10,823 nt of DNA from Clostridia bacterium (GCA_017462445.1 JAFTRB010000205.1:1-10823), one strand, 5' to 3'; positions 1 to 7,208 are shown, counted from the stretch's first letter. Notes: generated by a model not told the origin, from the sequence alone. Program-made: numbers and translations.

Positions 1-48
1 ACTTCACTTTGCCATAAGGCAAAACTTCACTTGCGAAGCAAACTTCAC
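1..48. repeat. Array of short hairpins separated by ACTTCAC
   Basis: The word ACTTCAC occurs three times (1-7, 24-30, 42-48). Between copies lie small perfect inverted repeats of different sequence: TTTGCC/GGCAAA with loop ATAA (8-23), and TTGC/GCAA with loop GAA (31-41). The constant spacer with changing but self-complementary stems suggests a repeat family that conserves hairpin structure rather than sequence. The array probably continues left of the window. It ends about 60 bases before the promoter of the first gene. Its role is unknown; it could be an intergenic repeat or the end of an upstream transcript. Confidence 0.6.
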
Positions 49-108
49 CCTTTCAGGAGCCCCTTCGACCCCACTCCCTTCCGTCTCCACTTTTTTACAT
101 TTCGTTCA

Positions 109-137
109 TTGACATTTGCTCTTTATCGTGCTACAAT
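109..137 (+). promoter_or_regulatory. SigA-type promoter of the ABC exporter operon
   Basis: A perfect -35 TTGACA (109-114) and a -10 TACAAT (132-137) are separated by 17 bp. Transcription would start near 144, leaving a leader of about 48 bases before the ATG at 192. The stretch 49-108 upstream is C/T-rich and shows no other motif I can support. Confidence 0.8.
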
Positions 138-191
138 AGATGACAGAAAAATTTTCGTCACTGCTGTCCGTAGGACAGAGAAAGGAAACAA

Positions 192-1931
192 ATGCTTAAA
201 ACTCTATTAAAAAGCGTTAGAGAATTCAAGAAGCAGGCGATTATAACCCCCATTCTTGTTTTCTTTGAGGTAATTTTGGAGTGCCTGATACCGATGGTCA
301 TTGCCGAGCTTGTCAACCAATACAGCCAGACCTCGGACATCAATACGATCCTCACCTATGGCGGTGTGGTTGTTGTTCTCGCCCTCCTCTCGCTCACCTT
401 CGGTGGCCTTGCCGGTCTTACCTGCTCAACAGCGGCCTGCGGCTTTGCGAGAAATCTGCGTCGCGATATGTTCCACGCGGTTCAGGACTATTCCTTCGAG
501 AACATCGACCGCTTCTCCACATCCTCGCTTGTAACGCGACTTACCACCGATGTTGCCAATGTACAGATGTCGTTTATGATGATAATCCGTACAGCAATTC
601 GCTCCCCCTTTATGTTCATCTTTGCCATCGTTATGGCATTCGTAATGGGCGGAAGCATGGCTTGGATATTCATCTGCGTCATTCCTATTCTTGGCGGCGC
701 TCTTATCTTCGTTGCCACCAGGGCAATGCCCCTGTTCAGGAAGGTGTTCAAGAAGTATGATAATCTCAACGCCTCGGTTCAGGAGAATGTAAAGGGTATG
801 AGGGTTGTCAAGTCCTTTGTCCGCGAGGACTATGAAAAGGAGAAGTTCGGCGCAGCCTCCGAGGATGTTGCAAGGGACTTTACCAAGGCAGACCGTATCC
901 TTGCCTTGAACAATCCTATAATGCAGCTTTGCCTGAACATAATTATGGTGTTCGTGCTTTCCTTCGGCTCCTACACGGTTATCTCCTCTCACGGAGTTGA
1001 CCTTGGAATGGGACAGATGTCGGCGCTTCTCACCTATGGCTTTATGATTTTATCCAGCCTTATGATGCTCTCTATGATATTCGTTATGATAACAATGTCT
1101 GCCGAGAGCGCTCGCCGTATCAGCGAGGTAATCAACGAGCAGCCCAGCCTGACCAGCCCCCCCGATGCAGTAACCGAGGTTTCCGACGGCTCTATCGATT
1201 TTGACAGTGTTTCCTTCAAGTATTCCGCTACCGCAGAGAGGTATGCTCTCTCGGATATCGACCTGCACATTCGCTCGGGCGAGACTATCGGTATAATCGG
1301 CGGAACAGGCTCTTCAAAATCCACGCTTATTCAGCTTATCTCCAGGCTATACGATGCCACCGAGGGCACTGTCCGTGTTGGCGGAATTGATGTACGCTCC
1401 TACGATATCGAGACACTGCGCAACAATGTTGCCGTGGTTTTGCAGAAAAATGTCCTCTTCTCCGGCACGATAAAGGAGAACCTCCGCTGGGGTAATCCCG
1501 ATGCCACCGACGAGGAGATGGTGGAGGCGTGCCGCCTTGCCTGCGCGGACGAGTTCATATCCTCCTTCCCGGACGGCTATGACACCCACATAGAGCAGGG
1601 AGGCGCCAATGTCTCGGGCGGACAGAAGCAGAGGCTCTGTATCGCCAGAGCCTTGCTGAAGAAGCCCAAAATACTTATCCTGGATGACTCGACCAGCGCG
1701 GTCGATACCCGCACCGATGCTATGATTCGCCAGGCTATGAGGGAGTATATCCCCACAACAACCAAGCTCATTATTGCCCAGCGCATAGCCTCGGTTCAGG
1801 AGGCAGACCGCATAGTAGTCCTCGACGGAGGCAGAATATACGCCTGTGGCAACCACGAGCAGCTCCTCCGTGATTGTGACATCTACCGCGAGATCTACAC
1901 CTCGCAGAACAACAAGGGAGGTGATGAATAA
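192..1931 (+). CDS. ABC exporter half-transporter, degenerate-site subunit
   Basis: This 579-residue protein has an N-terminal six-helix type-1 exporter membrane domain (about 15-305) and a C-terminal ATPase domain (about 335-575). Visible motifs are Walker A GGTGSSKST (370-378, K376), Q-loop Q418, signature VSGGQ (474-478), Walker B ending in D498, and a D-loop SAVD. Three positions deviate: S375 replaces the last Walker A glycine, D499 stands where the catalytic glutamate belongs, and Q530 replaces the switch histidine. The same Asp and Gln exchanges are known in the noncatalytic subunit of heterodimeric exporters such as Thermotoga TM287/288. The ATG follows AAAGGA (181-186) at normal spacing. 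The stop overlaps the start of the partner gene by one base, so translation is probably coupled. The protein would sit in the cytoplasmic membrane as half of an exporter; the substrate (drug, lipid or peptide) cannot be read from the sequence. Confidence 0.95.
   Translation: MLKTLLKSVREFKKQAIITPILVFFEVILECLIPMVIAELVNQYSQTSDINTILTYGGVVVVLALLSLTFGGLAGLTCSTAACGFARNLRRDMFHAVQDYSFENIDRFSTSSLVTRLTTDVANVQMSFMMIIRTAIRSPFMFIFAIVMAFVMGGSMAWIFICVIPILGGALIFVATRAMPLFRKVFKKYDNLNASVQENVKGMRVVKSFVREDYEKEKFGAASEDVARDFTKADRILALNNPIMQLCLNIIMVFVLSFGSYTVISSHGVDLGMGQMSALLTYGFMILSSLMMLSMIFVMITMSAESARRISEVINEQPSLTSPPDAVTEVSDGSIDFDSVSFKYSATAERYALSDIDLHIRSGETIGIIGGTGSSKSTLIQLISRLYDATEGTVRVGGIDVRSYDIETLRNNVAVVLQKNVLFSGTIKENLRWGNPDATDEEMVEACRLACADEFISSFPDGYDTHIEQGGANVSGGQKQRLCIARALLKKPKILILDDSTSAVDTRTDAMIRQAMREYIPTTTKLIIAQRIASVQEADRIVVLDGGRIYACGNHEQLLRDCDIYREIYTSQNNKGGDE
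1917..1925 (+). promoter_or_regulatory. Full-length Shine-Dalgarno of the second exporter gene
   Basis: GGAGGTGAT matches the 16S anti-Shine-Dalgarno over nine bases and lies five bases before the ATG at 1931. It sits inside the last codons of the first exporter gene, which fixes the start of the second gene despite the TAATG overlap. Confidence 0.8.
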
Positions 1932-3856
1932 TGCCAAGACCTACTGTCAAGCCAAGACCAAAGGCAAAGAAGGGAACTCTCGCAAGAGTGCTTAAGAGCG
2001 TGTTCTCCTTCTATCCCGTTCTTCTCCCCCTCACCCTCGCTTGCATTCTCTTCACCGCCATAGTAAGCTCGATGCCCTCCATCTTTATGCAGCAGGTGCT
2101 TACCATAGTAGAGAACACCTATCCCACAGGCAATTGGGCGGACGTTTCCGCGGATATTATCCGCATTGTTGTTACCCTCGGATGCATCTATCTTGCATCG
2201 CTCATCTCCGCCTTCACCTATAACCAGCTGATGGCGGTTATAACCCAGGGCACACTCAAAAAGTTCCGTGACAAGATGTTTGCCAAGATGCAGGGGCTTC
2301 CCATCAAGTATTTTGACACGCACAACCACGGTGATATAATGTCCTACTACACCAATGACATCGACACCCTCCGTCAGCTCATATCCCAGAGCCTGCCCCA
2401 GCTTTTGATGTCCTCGGTGACAATTATCGTTCTTATATCTATAATGCTGTACTTCTCGGTCTGGATGACGCTTGTTGTTATAGGCGGCGTTATCTGTATG
2501 CTTCTTGTCACCGGCAAGATTGGCGGCGGCTCGGCAAAGCACTTTGTCCGCCAGCAGATTGCAATGGGTAAAACCGAGGGCTACATCGAGGAGATGATGC
2601 ACGGTCAGAAGGTCGTTAAGGTTTTCTGCCACGAGCAGGCCTCCAAGGACGACTTTGACCGTATCAACGACGAGCTGTTCCACGAGGCAGAGAGGGCAAA
2701 CAAGTATGCAAATACCCTGATGCCGATACTGAACAATATTGGTAATATACTCTATGTCCTGGTCGGCATAGTGGGTGGCGTGCTGTTTATTTCGGGCGCT
2801 CCGAATGTTTCTATAACTCAAATTGTCGGCATTCCCGCACAGTTGTTTTCCGTTGCTCTTGTCATTCCGTTTCTCAATATGACCAAGCAGTTCTCGGGCA
2901 GCGTAAGCCAGGTCTCCAACCAGATCAACTCGGTTGCAATGGGCCTTGCCGGCGCATCCCGTATCTTTGAACTGCTTGACGAGGAGGACGAGGTTGACGA
3001 CGGCTATGTAACTCTTGTAAATGTAAAGGAAATCGACGGTGTATTGGTAGAATGTCGCGAGCGCACAGGGCTTTGGGCCTGGAAGCATCCCCACTCCGAC
3101 GGAACTCTCACATACACACCTCTTCGCGGAGATGTCCGTATGACAGAGGTCGACTTCGAGTACACAGAGGGCAAGCCTGTCCTGAAAAATATCACCCTGT
3201 ATGCCGAGCCTGGGCAGCAGGTAGCCTTTGTTGGAGCTACGGGCGCGGGTAAAACCACCATAACAAACCTGATCAACCGCTTCTATGACATCGCAGACGG
3301 CAAAATCCGCTATGACGGTATTAATATCAATAAGATATCCAAGAGCGCTCTCCGCCGCTCCCTGGGCATCGTTCTCCAGGATACCAACCTCTTTACAGGC
3401 ACAGTAATGGACAATATTCGCTACGGCAGGCTGGATGCCACCGACGAGGAATGTATTGCCGCCGCCAGGCTGGTTGGAGCAGATGACTTCATAACCAGGC
3501 TTCCCGATGGCTATTCCACAATGCTCACGGGCAATGGCGCAAACCTAAGCCAGGGACAGCGCCAGCTTCTTTCCATCGCGAGATGCGCGGTTGCCGACCC
3601 TCCTGTTATGATTTTGGACGAGGCGACCTCCTCCATAGATACCCGTACAGAGCAGATCGTTCAGCGCGGTATGGATGCGCTTATGAAGGATCGTACGGTA
3701 TTTGTCATTGCACACCGCCTCTCCACAATTATGAGCTCTGATGTAATTATGGTGCTTGACCACGGTGAGATAATCGAGCGCGGCAGTCACGAGGAGCTTT
3801 TAGAGAAGAGAGGGCAGTATTACCGCCTTTACACAGGCGCCTTCGAGCTGGATTAA
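1931..3856 (+). CDS. ABC exporter half-transporter, catalytic-site subunit
   Basis: This 641-residue partner has a basic N-terminal tail (about 1-20), a six-helix exporter membrane domain (about 25-345), a linker insert of about 50 residues (350-399) and an ATPase domain (about 400-635). The motifs are Walker A GATGAGKTT (435-443, K441), Q483, signature LSQGQ (539-543), Walker B ending in D563, catalytic E564 and switch H595. Its own ATP-binding residues are therefore canonical while its signature is altered (LSGGQ to LSQGQ). The altered signature would face the degenerate Walker site of the first subunit, leaving one good composite site (this subunit's Walker motifs with VSGGQ of the partner) and one degraded site. 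The acidic, then Trp/His-containing linker is longer than in typical exporters; I recall similar inserts in clostridial homologues but cannot check that here. The substrate is unknown. Confidence 0.95.
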   Translation: MPRPTVKPRPKAKKGTLARVLKSVFSFYPVLLPLTLACILFTAIVSSMPSIFMQQVLTIVENTYPTGNWADVSADIIRIVVTLGCIYLASLISAFTYNQLMAVITQGTLKKFRDKMFAKMQGLPIKYFDTHNHGDIMSYYTNDIDTLRQLISQSLPQLLMSSVTIIVLISIMLYFSVWMTLVVIGGVICMLLVTGKIGGGSAKHFVRQQIAMGKTEGYIEEMMHGQKVVKVFCHEQASKDDFDRINDELFHEAERANKYANTLMPILNNIGNILYVLVGIVGGVLFISGAPNVSITQIVGIPAQLFSVALVIPFLNMTKQFSGSVSQVSNQINSVAMGLAGASRIFELLDEEDEVDDGYVTLVNVKEIDGVLVECRERTGLWAWKHPHSDGTLTYTPLRGDVRMTEVDFEYTEGKPVLKNITLYAEPGQQVAFVGATGAGKTTITNLINRFYDIADGKIRYDGININKISKSALRRSLGIVLQDTNLFTGTVMDNIRYGRLDATDEECIAAARLVGADDFITRLPDGYSTMLTGNGANLSQGQRQLLSIARCAVADPPVMILDEATSSIDTRTEQIVQRGMDALMKDRTVFVIAHRLSTIMSSDVIMVLDHGEIIERGSHEELLEKRGQYYRLYTGAFELD

Positions 3857-3881
3857 ATAAGATACTGGATTAAATAAGATA
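3848..3881 (+). repeat. Perfect 17-bp tandem duplication over a stop codon
   Basis: The 17-base unit CTGGATTAAATAAGATA occurs twice head to tail (3848-3864 and 3865-3881). The first copy contains the last codons and TAA of the second exporter gene; the second copy lies in the gap before the next gene. It looks like a recent slippage duplication that lengthened the intergenic spacer from about 24 to 41 bases without changing the protein. Confidence 0.9.
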
Positions 3882-3897
3882 TAGGAAAGAAAAGGAA

Positions 3898-4398
3898 ATG
3901 GATATGCGAGGTTTAGGCTGCTCCTTCACAGGACACAGAGAGCTGGACCCCTCCCACAGGGGCAGACTGCAAAAGGCTCTTCTTGATATCATTGAGCGCG
4001 TATACAACGATGGCGTGCGCAGGTTTTACAACGGAGGCGCTTACGGCTTCGACCTTGAGGCCGCCCGAGCGGTGATTCTCTTTAAGATGAACCACCCGGA
4101 TGTGTCCCTGCATATCTTCGTTCCTTGTCCGGGGCAGAGCGACCGCTGGTCTATTGAGAACAAGCGCATATATGATTATGTGCTATCTCAGGCGGACACC
4201 GTCGACACCTTAAGCCCTCATTACTTCAACGGCTGTATGCAGTTCCGCAATTCCAGGCTGATCGATGCGGCGGATATACTGATTGCCTATGTAGGTAAAA
4301 CAAGCGGCGGCTCCTACCAGACTCTCACCCAGGCGCAAAGAAAGGGCCTGACCGTATATAATATCTTTCTTGCTTTGGAGGATAATATAGATATCTGA
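3898..4398 (+). CDS. YpsA/DUF1273-like SLOG-family protein
   Basis: This soluble protein of 166 residues matches the SLOG (SMF/DprA-LOG) superfamily in the YpsA/DUF1273 branch. Markers are the N-terminal SFTGHR (9-14), the glycine-rich NGGAYGFD (45-52), PCPGQSDRW (76-84) and a C-terminal segment with FRNSRLIDAAD followed by GKTSGGSYQT. SLOG proteins are Rossmann-like and are thought to bind nucleotides or nucleotide-derived ligands. Bacillus YpsA is linked to cell division; its biochemical activity is not settled. The start is uncertain: AAGGA at 3892-3896 is too close to the ATG at 3898 but well placed for the ATG at 3904, while AGGA at 3883 would serve 3898 at 11 bases. The gene follows the exporter pair by 41 bases with no terminator between, so it is probably co-transcribed. 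A functional link with the exporter is not shown. Confidence 0.85.
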   Translation: MDMRGLGCSFTGHRELDPSHRGRLQKALLDIIERVYNDGVRRFYNGGAYGFDLEAARAVILFKMNHPDVSLHIFVPCPGQSDRWSIENKRIYDYVLSQADTVDTLSPHYFNGCMQFRNSRLIDAADILIAYVGKTSGGSYQTLTQAQRKGLTVYNIFLALEDNIDI

Positions 4399-4433
4399 TA
4401 TAAACGCCCACCCGCGAGAGTGGGCGTTTATAT
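4398..4433. terminator. Long hairpin closing the exporter/SLOG operon
   Basis: ATATAAACGCCCAC (4398-4411) pairs perfectly with GTGGGCGTTTATAT (4420-4433) around an eight-base loop. It begins at the last base of the SLOG gene's stop codon. There is no clean T-run after the stem; only the AT-rich 3' arm (TTTATATATA) could act as a weak tail. It is probably a terminator or an mRNA 3'-end stabiliser. Confidence 0.65.
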
Positions 4434-4590
4434 ATACGTTAGCGGTACTCGCTATGGCTTCCTCTTTTATCCCTGACCGTTCGCCTCCGCCACTTTAGTT
4501 AGTCAAACTGCACAGTTTATCTTGGTAAAGTGAAGCCCTGTTGTACAGCCTTTACAAAATTCAAAAATTCCAAAACTTTATTTGAAGAAA
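4434..4590. other. Gene-free stretch between two operons
   Basis: No supported gene lies here. The left part (about 4434-4500) is GC-richer than the rest and contains a small inverted repeat TAGCG/CGCTA (4440-4444 and 4450-4454). The right part is AT-rich and holds the dyad AAACTG-CA-CAGTTT (4505-4518) and CTGT/ACAG (4538-4541 and 4545-4548), which could be operator-like. The longest start-to-stop reading on the + strand from 4454 is 14 codons and has no ribosome binding site. Confidence 0.5.
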
Positions 4591-4593
4591 GTA

Positions 4594-4622
4594 TTGACAA
4601 ATCAGGGCAAAGGGTATATAAT
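4594..4622 (+). promoter_or_regulatory. SigA-type promoter of the amino-acid uptake operon
   Basis: A perfect -35 TTGACA (4594-4599) and a perfect -10 TATAAT (4617-4622) are spaced by 17 bp. Transcription would start near 4629, giving a leader of about 92 bases before the ATG at 4721. This is a near-consensus promoter, so any regulation is likely to be through repression or through the leader. Confidence 0.85.
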
Positions 4623-4643
4623 GTAGTCACTTCAATGAACTAA

Positions 4644-4698
4644 AGCGGCGCAAAACCGAAGGGTAAATTCAATATCTACATACCAAGAGGGCGCTGTT
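4644..4698 (+). promoter_or_regulatory. Possible structured leader RNA
   Basis: In the 5' leader of the amino-acid operon, AGCGGCGC (4644-4651) can pair with GCGCTGTT (4691-4698) to form an eight-pair stem that includes three G-U pairs. Inside, GGTA (4662-4665) can pair with TACC (4681-4684) around a 15-base loop, leaving a purine-rich internal loop (AAAACCGAAG on one side, AAGAGG on the other). The Shine-Dalgarno AAAGGG (4707-4712) follows within ten bases of the outer stem. I do not recognise a known riboswitch class, and the fold may be fortuitous. Confidence 0.35.
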
Positions 4699-4720
4699 AA
4701 GTAACGAAAGGGAAAAGAAA

Positions 4721-5530
4721 ATGAAAAAACTTATTGCAATTTTTCTTATGGTGGCAACCTGCCTCCTTGCCTTCGCATCCTGCGGCGGCGCTCAGACCGA
4801 CAAGGAATACATCCAGTCCAAGGGCAAGCTCGTTGTTGGTATAACCGAGTATCCTCCTATGGATTATCTTGATGCAGACGGCAACTGGATCGGCTTTGAC
4901 GCAGATATGGCAAAGCTCGCAGCCGAGGAGCTTGGTGTTGAGATCGAGTTCGTTGTTATCAACTGGAAGAAGAAGACAGCAGAGCTTCAGTCCAAGAACA
5001 TTGACCTTATCTGGAACGGTATGACCGCATCCGATGACCTCGACGAGGCTATGGACTTCTCCGTTTCCTACGCAGAGAACAAGCAGGTTGTTGTTACCAC
5101 TGCCGCTAATGCAGGCAAGTACACCACCATCGAGGCTCTCAAGACCGCAAAGATTGCCGTTGAGGACGGCTCTGCTGGTGATATCACCGCTACCGAGACC
5201 GTTAAGGGTGAGACCATCAGCCGCGTAGAGAACCAGGCCGGCGCGCTCCTTGAGGTTACAAGCGGGCAGAGCGAGGTTGCAATCATCGACCAGACCATGG
5301 CAGCAGGCCTTGTTGGCGAGGGCAATTATGCAGATCTCGTTATGATCGACCCCGACACCATCTCCTTCAACCGTGAGATCTTCGCAGTTGGATGCCGCAC
5401 AGGCTCTGATATGGTAGCCTTCTTAAACGAGGTGTTCAAGAAGTATTATGATAACGGTAAGATGGATGAGCTTGTAGAGCAGTACGGCTCGGTCGTTCTT
5501 AACGACACCGCCCTTGAGGCACTTGATTAA
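4721..5530 (+). CDS. Amino-acid ABC transporter substrate-binding lipoprotein
   Basis: This 269-residue protein starts with a lipoprotein signal peptide (MKK, hydrophobic 4-19) and a lipobox-like FASC with the lipidated cysteine at C21. Phenylalanine at -3 is unusual. The rest reads as a periplasmic-binding-protein type 2 fold of the SBP_bac_3 family: GKLVVGITEYPPMDY near the start, then GFDADMAKLAAEELGV, and a C-terminal NEVFKKYYDNGKMDELVEQYG. It would be anchored outside the membrane and deliver a polar amino acid or similar small molecule to the permease encoded next. In the segment GMTASDDLDEAMDFS (100-114), L107 occupies the position where classical members (for example HisJ) have the arginine that holds the ligand's alpha-carboxylate. 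The ligand is therefore uncertain. AAAGGG (4707-4712) is the ribosome binding site. Confidence 0.92.
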   Translation: MKKLIAIFLMVATCLLAFASCGGAQTDKEYIQSKGKLVVGITEYPPMDYLDADGNWIGFDADMAKLAAEELGVEIEFVVINWKKKTAELQSKNIDLIWNGMTASDDLDEAMDFSVSYAENKQVVVTTAANAGKYTTIEALKTAKIAVEDGSAGDITATETVKGETISRVENQAGALLEVTSGQSEVAIIDQTMAAGLVGEGNYADLVMIDPDTISFNREIFAVGCRTGSDMVAFLNEVFKKYYDNGKMDELVEQYGSVVLNDTALEALD

Positions 5531-5541
5531 TTCACACTTAT

Positions 5542-5567
5542 CCTACCTCGCTCCAGGGCGAGGTAGG
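5542..5567. other. Intercistronic hairpin after the binding-protein gene
   Basis: CCTACCTCGC (5542-5551) pairs perfectly with GCGAGGTAGG (5558-5567) around a six-base loop, between the binding-protein stop and the permease start. No T-run follows, so it is unlikely to be a full terminator. Stable hairpins here are known in other uptake operons to protect the upstream mRNA, giving more binding protein than membrane component. That role is inferred. Confidence 0.7.
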
Positions 5568-5591
5568 TATCTTGATGTTTAGGAGTTTTTA

Positions 5592-6284
5592 ATGCAAACC
5601 TTTTGGACTATTACCGGGCAGCTTTTAGGGGGCTTTTCATCCTCCTTCTTCCTCTTTTTATTCACTCTTCTGCTGTCCTTACCCCTTGGTCTTTTGATAT
5701 CCTTCTGTACAATGTCGCGCTTCAAGCCGTTGTCAATTCCATTTAAGCTGATTGTCTGGGTTCTCCGCGGAACACCGTTGATGCTTCAGATATTTGTTGT
5801 ATTCTATGTTCCGGGCCTTCTCTTTGGCTTTGTCTGGCCCACAATGAACACAGGCTGGCTCTGGTTCGACAAGACCATTTCTACCAGATTTATTGCCGCT
5901 CTTGTGGCATTTGTAATAAACTACGCGGCATATTTTTCGGAGATTTTCCGCGGCGGTATCCAGTCCATTTCAGAGGGGCAGTATGAGGCATGCCAGGTTC
6001 TCGGTATGACGAGAACGGAGGCGTTCTTCAAGGTTGTCCTCCTCCAGGTTGTCAAGCGTGTGCTTGCTCCGATGTCAAACGAGGTTATCACTCTGGTAAA
6101 GGATACAGCCCTCGCTAATGTAATCGGCGTTTGCGAGCTTATGTACTGGGGCGAGAATGCTCTCACCACGGGAGGCTTGATCTGGCCGGTATTCTATGCG
6201 GGCGGCTTCTATTTGTTGTTTGTCGGCCTTTTAACCATTCTCTTCTCATATTTTGAGAAGCGGCTGGATTATTTCAAGGCGTAA
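5592..6284 (+). CDS. Polar amino-acid ABC transporter permease
   Basis: This 230-residue membrane protein is of the His/Glu/Gln/Arg/opine permease family. Hydrophobic segments lie at about 15-37, 50-78, 98-122, 165-180 and 196-222. The RGTPLMLQIFVVFY segment after the second helix is typical of the family. The EAA loop that docks on the ATPase begins at about residue 132 (EACQVLGMTRTEAFFKVVLLQ region) and contains the conserved glycine G138. Only one permease gene is present, so the channel is probably a homodimer. AGGAG (5581-5585) lies six bases before the ATG. It follows the binding-protein gene by 61 bases and precedes the ATPase gene by 9. Confidence 0.94.
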   Translation: MQTFWTITGQLLGGFSSSFFLFLFTLLLSLPLGLLISFCTMSRFKPLSIPFKLIVWVLRGTPLMLQIFVVFYVPGLLFGFVWPTMNTGWLWFDKTISTRFIAALVAFVINYAAYFSEIFRGGIQSISEGQYEACQVLGMTRTEAFFKVVLLQVVKRVLAPMSNEVITLVKDTALANVIGVCELMYWGENALTTGGLIWPVFYAGGFYLLFVGLLTILFSYFEKRLDYFKA

Positions 6285-6293
6285 GGAGGTTAT

Positions 6294-7076
6294 ATGGCTA
6301 TTCTGGAGGTAAAAAATCTTAAAAAGCGCTTCGGTAATACCGAGGTTCTCCGCGGTGTATCCTTCAGCCTTGAGGTAGGCGAGGTCCTTTCCATTATCGG
6401 CTCCTCGGGTGGCGGAAAAACAACCCTTCTTCGTTGCCTGAACTTCCTCGAGACACCCGATGAGGGCGAGATTTATATTGCAGGCGAGAGGGTATTCTAT
6501 GTAGAGGATGGCAAGCCTGTGCTTCATCCCGAGGCGCAGAAGCGCATGGGACTTGTATTCCAGCAGTTCAACCTCTTCCCGCAATACAGCGTTATGGAAA
6601 ATCTTACACTGGCGCCAATTCTCCACGCAAAGAACAGAGACAAGGCGTATTTCAACAAAAATAAAAAGCAGATAATTGAGGGCATAGAGGAAAAGGCAAC
6701 CGAGATTCTTTCTGCCACAGGGCTATTAGCCAAGAGGGATGCGTATCCCTGCTTCCTCTCGGGAGGCCAGCAGCAGAGAGTAGCAATAGCGCGCGCTCTT
6801 ATGCTTTCACCCGATATTCTGTGCTTTGATGAGCCGACCTCATCCCTCGATCCCGAGCTTACAGGCGAGGTGCTGAAGGTTATCAAGGAGCTTAAAACCG
6901 ATGACCGTACAATGATTGTCGTAACGCACGAGCTTGAGTTTGCGCGTGGAATAAGCGATAAGGTTATATTCATGGCTGATGGAGTTATTGAGGAGCTTGG
7001 CACGCCTCTCGAGGTCTTTGATAATCCGAGCAGCGAGAAAACGAGAGCGTTTCTTGGAAGTCAAGCCAGATACTGA
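6294..7076 (+). CDS. Polar amino-acid ABC transporter ATP-binding protein
   Basis: This 260-residue cytoplasmic ATPase resembles GlnQ/HisP proteins. Motifs are Walker [10 protein letters not shown] (36-44, K42), Q-loop in FQQFNLFPQ (about 90), signature LSGGQQQR (155-162), Walker B ending in D179, catalytic E180, D-loop SSLD and switch H212. It powers the permease encoded directly upstream. It is somewhat longer than the usual 240-245 residues because of two short insertions: one after the Walker A region (about 65-77) and a lysine-rich one between the Q-loop and the signature (about 110-130). AAGGAGG (6283-6289) overlaps the stop of the permease gene and lies four bases before the ATG, so the two are tightly coupled. 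Confidence 0.95.
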   Translation: MAILEVKNLKKRFGNTEVLRGVSFSLEVGEVLSIIGSSGGGKTTLLRCLNFLETPDEGEIYIAGERVFYVEDGKPVLHPEAQKRMGLVFQQFNLFPQYSVMENLTLAPILHAKNRDKAYFNKNKKQIIEGIEEKATEILSATGLLAKRDAYPCFLSGGQQQRVAIARALMLSPDILCFDEPTSSLDPELTGEVLKVIKELKTDDRTMIVVTHELEFARGISDKVIFMADGVIEELGTPLEVFDNPSSEKTRAFLGSQARY

Positions 7077-7080
7077 AAAA

Positions 7081-7102
7081 TCCCCCAATCGGGGGATTTT
7101 TT
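7081..7102 (+). terminator. Rho-independent terminator of the amino-acid operon
   Basis: TCCCCC (7081-7086) pairs with GGGGGA (7091-7096) around AATC and is followed by six T (7097-7102). An A-run (7076-7080) precedes the stem and can extend the pairing. It starts five bases after the ATPase stop. Confidence 0.95.
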
Positions 7103-7208
7103 AGTGGATAAATAAAATAATAGTCAAAAATATTAGATTTCAGGTAATAACTGACATTTTTGGGAAAAAAGTTTACAAACTTTCAAAAAAATACCACATG
7201 CCGCTCTA

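Noticed and set aside
1..48. CRISPR array
   Set aside because: The repeated word is only seven bases and the inserts are 11-16 bases and self-complementary, unlike CRISPR repeats and spacers; no cas gene is present.
1895..3094. Reverse-strand open frame of 399 codons opposite the second exporter gene
   Set aside because: Its predicted protein is rich in H, C, Y and N with no family pattern, and it lies wholly opposite well-supported exporter genes whose codon bias removes stops from this antisense frame.
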